From Actinomycetota bacterium (GTDB taxonomy: Bacteria; Cyanobacteriota; Vampirovibrionia; Obscuribacterales; Obscuribacteraceae): DNA of 22,856 bases. The translations under genes and the position numbers were made by a program. Below, piece by piece: positions 7,770 through 16,202 of this stretch. Location of the stretch: positions 1-22,856 of the forward strand of contig CAJCIF010000018.1 in the NCBI GenBank assembly GCA_903970355.1, in the 5' to 3' direction. The notes under the pieces are model-generated. The model made no database searches and was not told the origin of the DNA. It saw only the letters and a list, made by a program, of their open reading frames with translations. Every line of letters starts with the position of its first letter. The first letter of the stretch is position 1.

Positions 7770-7782
7770 AAGGAGGTAATGG
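7770..7782 (+). other. AAGGAGGTAATGG motif in intergenic DNA (copy 1 of 2)
   Basis: A full anti-16S complement followed by ATG only 2 bases later. The frame from that ATG stops after five codons (7779-7796). AGGTA at 7774-7778 can pair with TACCT at 7787-7791, placing the ATG in a loop. The same 13 bases recur at 16203-16215, again in intergenic DNA. TTGAAG (7767-7772) and TTATAA (7791-7796), 18 bases apart, could instead be a promoter overlapping it. Confidence 0.3.
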
Positions 7783-7808
7783 AGTCTACCTTATAACCGC
7801 CCATTGGG

Positions 7809-7849
7809 CTGATGACTCCTGATCAAAATACGATCAGGAGCATAGTCAG
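7809..7849. promoter_or_regulatory. Inverted repeat upstream of the export operon
   Basis: CTCCTGATC (7816-7824) and GATCAGGAG (7832-7840) are a perfect 9-bp inverted repeat with a 7-base spacer. Outer CTGA (7809-7812) and TCAG (7846-7849) extend the symmetry. No T-run follows, so a terminator is unlikely. It lies about 90 bases before the ABC exporter start, compatible with an operator or a 5'-leader hairpin for that operon. Confidence 0.5.
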
Positions 7850-7937
7850 TGAAATTGGTGACGCAGGTAGGCTTTTTTGTTTGGCGCTTTAATCAAGCTC
7901 GTGTTTGTTCCTTGATACAGGAGCAAGCAGTTGACTC

Positions 7938-9758
7938 ATGAACGCGCTTGACAATATTGTCAAAATTCTATATCCACCTGGAACCGTGGAGCGGCCCGTA
8001 AAGCCGACTTCGGCGCATAAACGGCTCAGGCAGATGATATTTGAGGATCGCAGCGATCTCATACTGATTGTCATCTATACCTTTTTCAGTGGACTGTTTT
8101 CGCTTTCAATTCCTCTAGCCACTCAAATCGTAGTAAACACCATTGCAGCCGGAGTGTTTTTGCAACCACTAACGGTGATAGCCGGAATCGTTTTATCAGG
8201 TCTTTGCTTTGTAGCAGTTTTGAGGCTTTTGACTCTTTGGATAGTAGAACAAATACGACAGCGAACATTTGCACGTGTAACGCTTAGGCTTGCTTATCGC
8301 GTTCCACGCATTAAACATACTGCTCTGGCGAATGAATATTTGCCGGAACTCGTCAATCGCTTTTTTGACACAATCACCGTTCAATCGGGGTGGTTCAACT
8401 TTCTACTCGATGCGCCGAACGCCGCTATTACTGTGATAATCGGTTTAATCCTCCTTGCAGTCTACAGCCCCTGGCTTCTCCTTTTCGACCTGATCGTAAT
8501 CGGCTTTTTTCTCTTTGAGGTTTTTGTGCTTGGTTATGGAGGTTTCAGAACCAGAAGCAATGAAACTACCCAGCGATTTCAAATAGCTGAATGGCTTGAA
8601 GAAATTGCACGTTGCGAAACGGGCATCAAGACTAATGGAACGCCTATCTTCCTCTTGGAACAGACAGATAAACTTCTGACTGAATATGTCAATTTACGAC
8701 GTATACACTTCAAAGTTCTCTTTCGACAAGCTGGCGGTCTTTTCTTCTTTCAAGCATTGGCAAGTTCAGCCGTACTCGGTTGTGGCGGTTATCTTGTAAT
8801 ACATCGAGAACTGACAATGGGGCAATTGGTAGCGTCCCTATTGATCGTTAACATGGTTTTGCCTGGTCTTGAGCGTGTCATCAGAAATCTGCAGAATATT
8901 TACGAGCTCCTTTCGGCTTTAAATAAAATTGGCTATGTTGAAGACTTACCACTGGAGCGCAAAGGTGGTGCGGTACTGACGCGCTCTAACACTGGAGCAC
9001 GTGTTGATATACGTGGCCTTCGTTTCGCATACAAAGAAGGACATGATGTTTTGCGTGGGCTGGATTTAAGCCTTGCTCAAGGCGAAAGAATAAGTTTGTT
9101 TGGACCCAATGGTTCTGGCAAGACAACACTTGCTGAAATCTTGTGCGGGCTCCTTGAGCCTACTTCCGGCATCGTACAAATCAATGGTATTGATGTTAGA
9201 GACGTAGATCTTCTGAGTCTTCGCAGATCTGTATCTCTAATGAGCGATGCTAATGAAATCTTCCCTGGAACTCTGATTGAGAACATAGGTTTAGGAAGGC
9301 CTGAAATTAGTCATTTCGACATAATGTGGGCACTAAATGTGGTGCAATTCAATGAGGAGCTGCAGCTTCTTCCTGATGGTTTGAAAACAGTTCTAAATAC
9401 CGGCGGAAGGAATCTATCGCGCGGTCAGGTTCAAAAAATTCTATTAGCGAGAGCCATCGTAAAACGCCCTCAGCTTCTTATTCTCGATGAAGCATTTACT
9501 GCGATTGAAGAAAGAGCCAAGCTCGATATTTTGCAGAGCATTTATTCTGATGACAATTCATGGACCATAGTTGATATTTCACATGACGCTGACAGCATCA
9601 TGCTTTCGAATCGCATTATTGTTCTATCGCAAGGAACGATCGTCGAATCCGGTACTCCTCATGAATTGATCAAAAGAGTCGATGGACGGCTTGAACACTT
9701 ATTTCCCCAACTCGTACAGCTGCTACGTGGTATCGATCAAAACAGGTTCAAAAGATGA
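7938..9758 (+). CDS. ABC exporter (fused membrane and ATPase domains), type I secretion-like
   Basis: A 606-residue half-transporter. A membrane domain (about 40-330) has six hydrophobic segments, starting LILIVIYTFFSGLFSLSIPL. The nucleotide-binding domain covers about 355-590: Walker A GPNGSGKT (389-396), signature LSRGQ (493-497), Walker B LLILDE (513-518) and switch His549. There is no N-terminal C39 peptidase or C39-like domain, unlike bacteriocin exporters and HlyB. The Q-loop Gln is replaced by Ser436 (LMSDAN), the signature has Arg for Gly, and the D-loop reads TAIE, all departures from consensus. It should pump a substrate from cytoplasm to outside with the adaptor and channel encoded next. 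The stop overlaps the next start by 4 bases (ATGA), showing tight coupling. AGGAG at 7919-7923 is 14 bases from the ATG, longer than usual. Confidence 0.88.
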   Translation: MNALDNIVKILYPPGTVERPVKPTSAHKRLRQMIFEDRSDLILIVIYTFFSGLFSLSIPLATQIVVNTIAAGVFLQPLTVIAGIVLSGLCFVAVLRLLTLWIVEQIRQRTFARVTLRLAYRVPRIKHTALANEYLPELVNRFFDTITVQSGWFNFLLDAPNAAITVIIGLILLAVYSPWLLLFDLIVIGFFLFEVFVLGYGGFRTRSNETTQRFQIAEWLEEIARCETGIKTNGTPIFLLEQTDKLLTEYVNLRRIHFKVLFRQAGGLFFFQALASSAVLGCGGYLVIHRELTMGQLVASLLIVNMVLPGLERVIRNLQNIYELLSALNKIGYVEDLPLERKGGAVLTRSNTGARVDIRGLRFAYKEGHDVLRGLDLSLAQGERISLFGPNGSGKTTLAEILCGLLEPTSGIVQINGIDVRDVDLLSLRRSVSLMSDANEIFPGTLIENIGLGRPEISHFDIMWALNVVQFNEELQLLPDGLKTVLNTGGRNLSRGQVQKILLARAIVKRPQLLILDEAFTAIEERAKLDILQSIYSDDNSWTIVDISHDADSIMLSNRIIVLSQGTIVESGTPHELIKRVDGRLEHLFPQLVQLLRGIDQNRFKR

Positions 9759-11194
9759 ATATGTCAAACAACATGAATACTCAATTTGAATTGAATCGCG
9801 AAGTGCTTGAGCAATCACTTTCCAAAGAAGTGACTGAGTTTCGTTCACTCGAAATGGTCAAGACAGGAAAGCTCCCTAAAATTTTAGGAGTGCTTCTTTT
9901 AGTGTCCTTATTCGTTTGGAGCATACTTCTTATGTTTGTGCCCTGGCGTCAATCTGTGGTCGGTTCAGGCGAAATAATTGTTTTCGCTCCTATGCAAAGG
10001 CCTCAAACAATCGAGGCGCAGATTTCAGGGCGCCTCCTGCAATGGTATGTCGTCGACGGCCAGCTAGTTACCGAGGGGCAATTGATTGCAGAACTTTCGG
10101 ATATCGATCCTAGATTTCTAGATCGCAATCAACTCAAAACTTTAATATCTCAGAAAAATTCGCTCATAGCGAAACGAACTGCAGCCGAAGCACGGGTTCA
10201 GTCACTCAAGAATCAGTTAGGGGACGTGACCGAATCAAGACAAAACGCTATGCCTGCCGCTGAAGAACGAATAGGACAAGCTCAAGACAGACTGTATGCA
10301 GCACAACAATCTGTTGAAGTAGCAGAGCAAAATGTCAAAACGTCCCAATGGCAGTTGGACCGAATTAGCTCACTCTACGAAAAAGGATTGCGTTCTCAAC
10401 GCGATCAACAAGTCGCTCAATTGGAGAATGTAAGAGCAAAAACGGAATTACAAAGAACGAAATCTGCCTACGATGTTGTAAAAAAAGATGCGGACATTTC
10501 CTCTCTTGAATTCAAAAAAGTAAAGGCAGATACCGGAGGATCTGTTGACGCTATAAAAGCATCACTTTCTGAAGCAGACCAGGTTATTGCCAGCACTTCA
10601 GCTGATATTCAAAAACTGGAAATCGACATAGAGAACATGTCGGAAAGAGTACAACAAAGGGCTATAAGGGCATCGGCCGCTGGCAGAGTAGTGAGACTAA
10701 ACCGTGTCGGCACCGGAGAAACAGTTAATGCCGGTATGCCTCTAGCAACAATTGTGCCGGCAACAGAAGATAGGGCAGCAGCGATAATGATTCGGGATTA
10801 TGATGCACCGCTTCTGTCAGTCGGAAATCCAGTGCGACTTGCCATATCAGGTTGGCCATCACTGCAGTTTGTAGGCTGGCCTTCAGTTGCTGTGGGCACT
10901 TTTGCTGGTCGCATTTCAGTAATCGACGCTGTGGATGATGGAAAACATTTCTATCGAATCATCGTAGTTCCAGACAAAGCAGCCATCGGTGCAAAAAAGG
11001 AAGAGCCCTGGCCCTCAGTCAAATACCTCAGACCTGGTGCCAAAGCAACCGGTTGGGTTTTATTGAAGAACGTTCCACTCTGGTATGAAATCTGGCGACA
11101 ATTTAACGGGTTTCAGCCCACCGTTCCATCTCCCGATACGGACAGCCCAACAGGCGATAGCGAGTCTACGAACAGTGCGCATTCTGGAAATTGA
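9755..11194 (+). CDS. HlyD-family periplasmic adaptor (membrane fusion protein)
   Basis: A 479-residue adaptor. There is a cytoplasmic N-tail of 40 residues, one membrane helix (41-62) and a first lipoyl half-motif (86-113: AQISGRLLQWYVVDGQLVTEG). A long alpha-helical coiled-coil hairpin rich in Gln, Glu, Lys and Ala follows (about 120-300). The second lipoyl half-motif (303-335: AIRASAAGRVVRLNRVGTGE) is followed by a beta-barrel domain and a polar Ser/Thr tail. This is the usual HlyD layout, bridging the inner-membrane ABC exporter and a TolC channel. ATG at 9755 overlaps the ABC stop; ATG at 9761 is an alternative two codons on. Confidence 0.9.
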   Translation: MNMSNNMNTQFELNREVLEQSLSKEVTEFRSLEMVKTGKLPKILGVLLLVSLFVWSILLMFVPWRQSVVGSGEIIVFAPMQRPQTIEAQISGRLLQWYVVDGQLVTEGQLIAELSDIDPRFLDRNQLKTLISQKNSLIAKRTAAEARVQSLKNQLGDVTESRQNAMPAAEERIGQAQDRLYAAQQSVEVAEQNVKTSQWQLDRISSLYEKGLRSQRDQQVAQLENVRAKTELQRTKSAYDVVKKDADISSLEFKKVKADTGGSVDAIKASLSEADQVIASTSADIQKLEIDIENMSERVQQRAIRASAAGRVVRLNRVGTGETVNAGMPLATIVPATEDRAAAIMIRDYDAPLLSVGNPVRLAISGWPSLQFVGWPSVAVGTFAGRISVIDAVDDGKHFYRIIVVPDKAAIGAKKEEPWPSVKYLRPGAKATGWVLLKNVPLWYEIWRQFNGFQPTVPSPDTDSPTGDSESTNSAHSGN

Positions 11195-12680
11195 TCTCGT
11201 TCAAAAATTCACCTTCTGGAATTGCTGGGTGTTCCTTTCGTTTTTTTATGCGGCTTCTTCATCATGCGCCAATGACGGACCCAGCTCTATGACGCCGCTT
11301 CATTTAGCTCAAGTAAATCCGTTGGGACAGGCACGGTCTGTGATTATCGGAAAGGATAAACTCACTTTGGAGATATATCTAAAAGCGGTCGATTCTTATT
11401 TCCCCGGACTCAAAAGTGCAGCGGATCAGCAAATGATCGCAAGTGCAAACAGGCTTGAGAAACAGGGTGCGTTTGATCCTTTGCTCTCAGATGAAAGCGG
11501 ATATACGAGAATGCAGAACACTTCTCACGTCGGTGAATGGAAAGAGGTACTTTTTAATTATCCTAAAATCGAACTGCCATTTAGTAACGGGATAAGGGCT
11601 TTTGGACAATTCAGGTACAACCCCAATAGTGCCGAGTCTCCTTACATAGAAACAGGGGAAGGAGGCGAATATTCAGCTGGTTTGTTTATCCCGCTATTAA
11701 GAGGCCTAATTTATAACGAGCAATCCGTAGCTCTAAAGGAGGCAAAGTTTGGTGAACAACTTGCGGCACAAACATTTTTCCTTACACGCCTGGACACGCT
11801 CTTACGCGCTGGCACCACTTTTTGGAGCTGGGTTGGTAGTAAACAAAAGGCTGATGTCTCAAGGCAAATCCAGGAGTTATCAACCTTCGTTGCAAGGATT
11901 AGCTCTCAACAAGAATCAAATGGAGATCTAGCAAAAATATATGTAACCGAAGCAGAAGAAGACGTACAGAGGCGCAATGCTGATGTTGCTCAAACTGTCA
12001 GGGACTTCCAGCGCTATTCATTTAGATTGTCAACATTTCTTTTTGATATGGGTGGCATCCCTCTTCCTTTAGCTACAGAAGAGAACGTCCCCGCATTGCC
12101 CAAACCTTTTGCTTACTCAAGTTTAGAAACTGAATTAATGGTGACCAGGGCACTCGCTTCCCGACCGGAACTAAAGGCAATTGATGTGCAGACCAAAATT
12201 GCTCAGGTACAACTAAAGCTTGCAAAAAACCAGATGCTTCCTGCACTCAATGGCGTCCTTACTCAAGGTTATGACACTGGTTTGAATGGCATTGGCTACA
12301 CATATAGAGGGCAATTAACTTTCAGTCAACCGCTTTATATGAGGGCTGCTCGTGGAAAGGAACAGGCTGCGAAATTAAAGCTCGACAAACTGGCACAGGA
12401 TAGGCAAGCAGAAGCTCAACGCATAAGAAACGAGGTCTATGATGCTATCTCAGCGATTAACCTTGCCTTTGATAAATTCTCAGCGTTAGAGGTCCAGGTA
12501 ACAAAGGCCGAGCAAGTTTATCAAGGGGAAAGACAGCGATTCGCTATGGGTGACAGCACTGTCTTCCTGATTGCAGAACGTGAACGTCAATTGAATGAGG
12601 CAAGAGTGCGCCTCATTGATTCCTCAGTTGAATATCACATCGGTGTTCTAGCCCTTAAGGCCATCACTACTCAACTATGA
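11175..12680 (+). CDS. TolC-family outer-membrane efflux channel
   Basis: A 501-residue protein from the GTG at 11175. A signal peptide (QKFTFWNCWVFLSFFYAASSSCA) precedes a TolC-type helical barrel protein with two repeats. Typical features are LTLEIYLKAVDSYFPGLKSA near the N-terminus, FIPLLRGLIYNEQ at the first barrel part, ASRPELKAIDVQTKIAQVQLKLAKNQMLP at the start of the second repeat, and YRGQLTFSQPLY after it. It forms the outer-membrane exit duct for the two upstream proteins. The frame is open from 11085, but starts before 11175 would put the signal peptide far inside and overlap the adaptor by 110 bases; GTG gives a 20-base overlap. The ribosome site is weak, consistent with coupling. 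Its presence implies a two-membrane envelope. Confidence 0.87.
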   Translation: MRILEIDLVQKFTFWNCWVFLSFFYAASSSCANDGPSSMTPLHLAQVNPLGQARSVIIGKDKLTLEIYLKAVDSYFPGLKSAADQQMIASANRLEKQGAFDPLLSDESGYTRMQNTSHVGEWKEVLFNYPKIELPFSNGIRAFGQFRYNPNSAESPYIETGEGGEYSAGLFIPLLRGLIYNEQSVALKEAKFGEQLAAQTFFLTRLDTLLRAGTTFWSWVGSKQKADVSRQIQELSTFVARISSQQESNGDLAKIYVTEAEEDVQRRNADVAQTVRDFQRYSFRLSTFLFDMGGIPLPLATEENVPALPKPFAYSSLETELMVTRALASRPELKAIDVQTKIAQVQLKLAKNQMLPALNGVLTQGYDTGLNGIGYTYRGQLTFSQPLYMRAARGKEQAAKLKLDKLAQDRQAEAQRIRNEVYDAISAINLAFDKFSALEVQVTKAEQVYQGERQRFAMGDSTVFLIAERERQLNEARVRLIDSSVEYHIGVLALKAITTQL

Positions 12681-12700
12681 AAAGTTGACTAGCTATTTTT
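12671..12700 (+). terminator. Possible terminator at the end of the export operon
   Basis: TCAACT (12671-12676) and AGTTGA (12683-12688) form a 6-bp stem with a 6-base loop. T5 (12696-12700) follows 7 bases later. The stem is weak and includes the tolC-like stop codon. It lies between two convergent genes whose stops are 9 bases apart. Confidence 0.35.
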
Positions 12701-13051
12701 CTTGCCGAATACATCTAGTTCAATGGGAAAGGAAAATACCAATCCTTCTTTGACTTTTGCAGAAATTTCCTCTTTGAAGGCCTCGATTTTTTCTACGCTG
12801 TCTATCACAACGATTAATACCGGAAGATTGCTTGCTAAATCGACAATCTTTGTGGTTTTGATTACGCGACTTACACCAAAACCTTCATTAGCACGAAAGA
12901 TATATGCTGATAGCAACCCGTGCTGATGTGCCCTTTGCATAATCCAGTTATGGAGCGACAAATTATCAGCCTTTGCAAGCTCGTCGACATAGATTTGCAA
13001 TACAGTTCCTGAGTAAGAATTCTTTGACACAGATAACTGATTACTACCCAT
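12689..13051 (-). CDS. DUF190 family protein (PII-like fold)
   Basis: A 120-residue protein matching the DUF190 pattern: LQIYVDELAKADNLSLHNWIM, then QRAHQHGLLSAYIFRANEGFG (the family's AxxxGLxGAtVxRGxxGFG block), IKTTKIVDLASNLPVLIVVIDSVEKIEAF, and a final LVFSFPIELDVF. The family is predicted to adopt a PII-like ferredoxin fold and is often found near ion-transport genes, but its biochemical role is unknown to me. GGAGG lies 8 bases before the ATG. A 157-base gap separates it from the iron permease-like gene upstream on the same strand. Its 3' end faces the export operon. Confidence 0.8.
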   Translation of the reverse strand: MGSNQLSVSKNSYSGTVLQIYVDELAKADNLSLHNWIMQRAHQHGLLSAYIFRANEGFGVSRVIKTTKIVDLASNLPVLIVVIDSVEKIEAFKEEISAKVKEGLVFSFPIELDVFGKKNS

Positions 13052-13208
13052 GATTAGACCTCCAAAACAGAAGCTATAGGGTAGAAGCTATCGGCCTTTC
13101 TCGGCGGTTCAGTCAAAGACTTGGCGAGCTTCATCGCCAGATCTGAAATTATCCACCATAATGGCGCTTTCTGATCGTTATATCCTCTAAATAGAGTCGT
13201 CAAATGTT

Positions 13209-13619
13209 TCAGGCACAAAGTTCGAATTCGTCAAAGAAGTTGGTATTTTCAATTGATACCACTTCGTGTGGAGCCTTTTGTGCTGCAAGAACATGAAGGG
13301 CTGCTTGAGCATGATCGAGAGATACTTCAGAAGCATCTTCTGCACGAATTAAACGATTGCTTGCTCCGACTTGAGCAGCTAAGAGCTCATCCAACTTCAA
13401 ATGGATCGCTTTCATTTCTTTGCCGTGCGAGCGTTCTAAAAGAAAAAGCAAAATGAAACTGACAATGGTTACAGCACCGAGAACATCAATCTGATGGTGT
13501 TGAGATAGTTCATCTACGAGCCATGCTGAAGCGATGAGGACTGATAATGCCAGGGAGAGATCAGACTTAAATGCTCTTAGTCCATGAACGTGGATGTGCT
13601 CGACGAAGGTCAAACGCAT
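13209..13619 (-). CDS. Low-affinity iron permease (Fet4-like) family small membrane protein
   Basis: A 136-residue protein with two membrane helices (about 20-37 and 45-62). The family motif follows directly: LLERSHGKEMKAIHLKLDELL, then GASNRLIRAE, matching the conserved KLDELixAxxxAxNxLixxE of low-affinity iron permease-domain proteins. Bacterial members of this length are common, and iron transport is not proven for them. Start at 13619: GAGG is 8 bases upstream. A longer frame to 13688 would add a polar, non-conserved extension before the family's N-terminus. It is divergent from the gene at 13801 and co-directional with the DUF190 gene. Confidence 0.72.
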   Translation of the reverse strand: MRLTFVEHIHVHGLRAFKSDLSLALSVLIASAWLVDELSQHHQIDVLGAVTIVSFILLFLLERSHGKEMKAIHLKLDELLAAQVGASNRLIRAEDASEVSLDHAQAALHVLAAQKAPHEVVSIENTNFFDEFELCA

Positions 13620-13800
13620 AACTTCTTCCTCAAAATTTCTTGCCTGTTTAGAGGATAGAAGTATGGCATTCGAACAACTGGCATACATCCAGCAATTGAG
13701 TTAACCATCGCAGATACCTACGCTTGAAACAATTCCAAAAAGCTCTGCGTCAAGATTCTGGTGTGGACGATGTTTGCAGCGTTCTAGAAGGAAGGTCACT

Positions 13801-14031
13801 ATGGAAGCTTTTACACCCGCTGATGGACAATGGAGCGTTAGATACAACGGACTGGAGCATCTTTTTCAAACGTTTCAGGAAGCTTTATCTCACGCAGATG
13901 GCGTAGCGATTTCGCATAAGCTCGTCAAACACATTCATCCCAAGGAACGGTCAATTTACATGAAATCGAATCATTCCAACAAGTTCACGTTGCACGATAT
14001 GCATTCCACCGGCGGGAATGGTCGCAGTTAA
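13801..14031 (+). CDS. Small DUF2188-like protein
   Basis: A 76-residue protein. The pattern DGQWSVRYNG, a helix beginning TFQEALSHADGVAISHKLVK, then IHPKERSIYMKSNHS resembles DUF2188-type domains (Trp-x-Val strand, helix with an EA motif, strand ending in a short basic tail). This is pattern matching by eye, and the sequence is short. AAGGAAGG lies 5-9 bases before the ATG at 13801. Its role is unknown; neighbours give no clear hint. Confidence 0.5.
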   Translation: MEAFTPADGQWSVRYNGLEHLFQTFQEALSHADGVAISHKLVKHIHPKERSIYMKSNHSNKFTLHDMHSTGGNGRS

Positions 14032-14110
14032 GAACGAAACCGCCTGAATTTTCATCAACTTGTCAACATGATATATTCCTCTTGCATCTTTTTCTTCTGG
14101 AGGAATGCTC

Positions 14111-15040
14111 GTGATTAAGCTGCGTTCTTTGTTGTTAGCAGGAACCGTTCTTCTGTTTTGCGGACCAGCACGTGCTCATGGAGTACTTATCGGACTGCCA
14201 AAGACAAGCCGTCTGGGTTTCACTAATCGATTAGCTGGGCTTTCAGGCTCCGCTAGTGCATACGCATCGCAAGCGAAACTAATCACCAGCGCTGGTATCA
14301 ACCTTGGAGTTACCCAGCAAATTCAGCGTGCTGTAATTAATTCTGGACAACTCAATGGCACTTTGTACCAGTCATTTGGTGGATCGACAACAACTTTCGA
14401 CTCATTCCCCAATTTTGTTTTGGCCTTCGGCAGTAATCCATTGTCCAAAATGGGAATGGGCACGGCAACTGTGCCTTCCACTCTTACGAATTCTTTGTCA
14501 CCAATCAGTTTCAGGGTCAAAGGGCATGGTGGCACCGCGGGGTTAGGAGTTAGTACTCACTTCTCCGCTGCTCAGAACCAATTTCATTCATTGGCCGAGA
14601 ACTCCATAGCAGCTGGACACACACTCGGTACTCAAATTCTGAGTTCCCCCGTCGTGGGTGGCAATCTTTACGGCACAGACTATTATCAAACTACCTTTTC
14701 AGCGCCTTTTACATACGATCGAAATGCGATTTACAATTACGCGTTCGGTAATAATCCACTCAATACCAACATGATCGGCACGTTCACTATTAATCCAGCC
14801 AGTTTGGGAAATTACGTTTTGCTTGCGAATGGAACGCGACTTAATTTTAGCGGCGACAGAATTGTGGCTACCGTTTATGACGACGGTGTTCCTTCCTCAG
14901 GTGGGGTATTTACATTCGGAAATGCCCCCTTTAACTACTTCAATAATTTCGGAAATGCGCCGCAATTCATTTCCTTCGGGAAATATCCTGAATCGATTTT
15001 CCGCATCGCAAGTTTCGTACTGCCTCACCACCTCCATTAG
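14111..15040 (+). CDS. Secreted protein with repeated FGxxP motifs, unknown function
   Basis: A 309-residue protein. The signal peptide is IKLRSLLLAGTVLLFCGPARA. The mature part is rich in Gly, Asn, Ser, Thr, Phe and Tyr with few charges, typical of beta-rich surface or outer-membrane-associated proteins. FG motifs recur: AFGSNPL (105-111), AFGNNPL (211-217), FGNAP (269-273 and 280-284) and FGKYP (289-293). The first two sit in a longer internal duplication (GTLYQ...TTF...AFGSNPLSKMGMGT against GNLYG...TTF...AFGNNPLNTNMIGT). GGAGG at 14099-14103 is 7 bases before GTG 14111 but only 1 base before ATG 14105, so GTG is the better start. Confidence 0.6.
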   Translation: MIKLRSLLLAGTVLLFCGPARAHGVLIGLPKTSRLGFTNRLAGLSGSASAYASQAKLITSAGINLGVTQQIQRAVINSGQLNGTLYQSFGGSTTTFDSFPNFVLAFGSNPLSKMGMGTATVPSTLTNSLSPISFRVKGHGGTAGLGVSTHFSAAQNQFHSLAENSIAAGHTLGTQILSSPVVGGNLYGTDYYQTTFSAPFTYDRNAIYNYAFGNNPLNTNMIGTFTINPASLGNYVLLANGTRLNFSGDRIVATVYDDGVPSSGGVFTFGNAPFNYFNNFGNAPQFISFGKYPESIFRIASFVLPHHLH

Positions 15041-15067
15041 TTTTTTCAACTGAATGAGGTGGGAGGC
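15022..15067. terminator. Strong hairpin between convergent genes
   Basis: GCCTC-A-CCACCTC (15022-15034) pairs with GAGGTGG-GAGGC (15056-15067): 12 bp with one bulged A. The 21-base loop holds the stop codon and TTTTTT. It lies at the 3' ends of two facing genes (stops at 15040 and 15089). No T-run follows the stem on either strand, so it is better described as a convergent-end hairpin than a standard intrinsic terminator. Confidence 0.45.
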
Positions 15068-15088
15068 GCTATGAAATTGGCGAGCTGA

Positions 15089-15349
15089 TTATCGTAATTT
15101 ATCGGCAGCTTGTGCTTCGTGTTCGGCAGCCTTAGCGTTATGTCTTGCTGCTTGAGCAGCATGATGTTCTGCTGCATCCACATTTCCCTTTTCAGCACTT
15201 CGGACAGCTTTCGATTCTTGAATATCGGATTTGCGTTCTTGGTCAGCGGACTCTTCCAAACGAGTTTCAGCATCCTTCGCAAAAGCTCCAGCAACTGAGC
15301 CGGAGAAAGCGATGGCAGCGAACAGAGCCAGTGCGATTTCTTTCTTCAT
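15089..15349 (-). CDS. Small secreted Ala/Glu-rich coiled-coil protein
   Basis: An 86-residue protein with a signal peptide (KKEIALALFAAIAFSGSVAGAFA) and a mature part of one long charged helix rich in Ala, Glu, Lys, His and Gln. AAEHHAAQAARHNAKAAEHE shows heptad-like spacing. Similar small secreted Ala-rich helical proteins act as periplasmic stress or envelope proteins, but no family is clear. ATG at 15349 has GGAGG 5 bases upstream; the longer frame to 15370 would bury the signal peptide and lacks this spacing. Confidence 0.62.
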   Translation of the reverse strand: MKKEIALALFAAIAFSGSVAGAFAKDAETRLEESADQERKSDIQESKAVRSAEKGNVDAAEHHAAQAARHNAKAAEHEAQAADKLR

Positions 15350-15704
15350 GATATCCTCCAGAAGATGCATATGGCAGACTTTACCTAAGCCTGCCGCTAA
15401 TTTTGTTTGGACGAACCCAACGAATAAAAGATGCAGAAATCTCTAAAAGAATATTTCGGCGTCCGTTGACCACTAGATTATTTAGGTGAGAAGGGCAAGT
15501 TTCACTAAATACGGTGGCAAACCGCAGTAGGCACTCGTCTGCGGTAATACTGATACTGACTGAGGTTTACAAGCATTGAGGGCTTAACCATGCTATGCTG
15601 CAAAAAGATAAGGTTTGAAACTAGCGGCATATTTTTAGGCATCCCGAAAGCAGCTTTTATTTCACTTAGATCTGGTAATACTACAGGCACACTGGTGACT
15701 TAAG
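15350..15704. other. Intergenic region with a 7-bp hairpin
   Basis: The region lies between divergent genes, so it should hold two promoters. The clearest element is ACCGCAG (15521-15527) with CTGCGGT (15539-15545), a perfect 7-bp hairpin with an 11-base loop and no T-run. A 61-codon minus frame at 15505-15690 has no ribosome site and I do not call it. Nothing else stands out. Confidence 0.45.
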
Positions 15705-16145
15705 ATGCTTTTAGTTGAAGAAAATCCGCCATTGTCGGTTTCGCTTCTTCCTATAGATAATTTAACGACAGATGATCCAATAATAGATTGCTATCATGCT
15801 GGCGACCCCATTTTGTGGTGGCTCAACGAGAAGAGCAACAATCCTATTACTCAACTTAAGAAGACCGACATCTTGAACAAACTTGCTATGGGAACCTATG
15901 ACACACAAACTCGTATAGATATTGGAGATGACCACGAGACAACTCCAATAGAAGTGCAGGCACTCCTAGCAACTGATGAAAATCCAGACGTTAGGTACGC
16001 GCTTGCAGAGAATCACAACATCGATAAAAGCGTGTTGAGTATGCTGGTTGGAGACCCTCATCCTTATGTGGCACACAGAGCACAACAAACCTTAGCTAGG
16101 CTGGAAGATCAGACCAGGATAGTAGAAAGGGTGCCAATGTTTTGA
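15705..16145 (+). CDS. Small protein with leucine-rich repeat variant (LRV/HEAT-like) units
   Basis: A 146-residue cytoplasmic protein. Residues 1-83 are unrecognised and acidic. Residues 84-131 contain two 24-residue units (VQALLATDENPDVRYALAENHNI and DKSVLSMLVGDPHPYVAHRAQQTL; pattern LLxxDxxPxVRxxLAxNxxI) of the LRV/HEAT-like repeats used for protein-protein contact. The ribosome site before ATG 15705 is poor. Two units are few for the family, so it may be a small adaptor or a remnant of a longer solenoid. Confidence 0.58.
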   Translation: MLLVEENPPLSVSLLPIDNLTTDDPIIDCYHAGDPILWWLNEKSNNPITQLKKTDILNKLAMGTYDTQTRIDIGDDHETTPIEVQALLATDENPDVRYALAENHNIDKSVLSMLVGDPHPYVAHRAQQTLARLEDQTRIVERVPMF

Positions 16146-16202
16146 GTTTGACGAGGTCCGCATTCACGAATGCGATGGGAAGCAAGCTGACGTACTTTTT
16201 AA

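Noticed and set aside
15505..15690. Minus-strand 61-codon frame
   Set aside because: GTG start without ribosome site, no recognisable features, and it covers a hairpin-bearing intergenic region.
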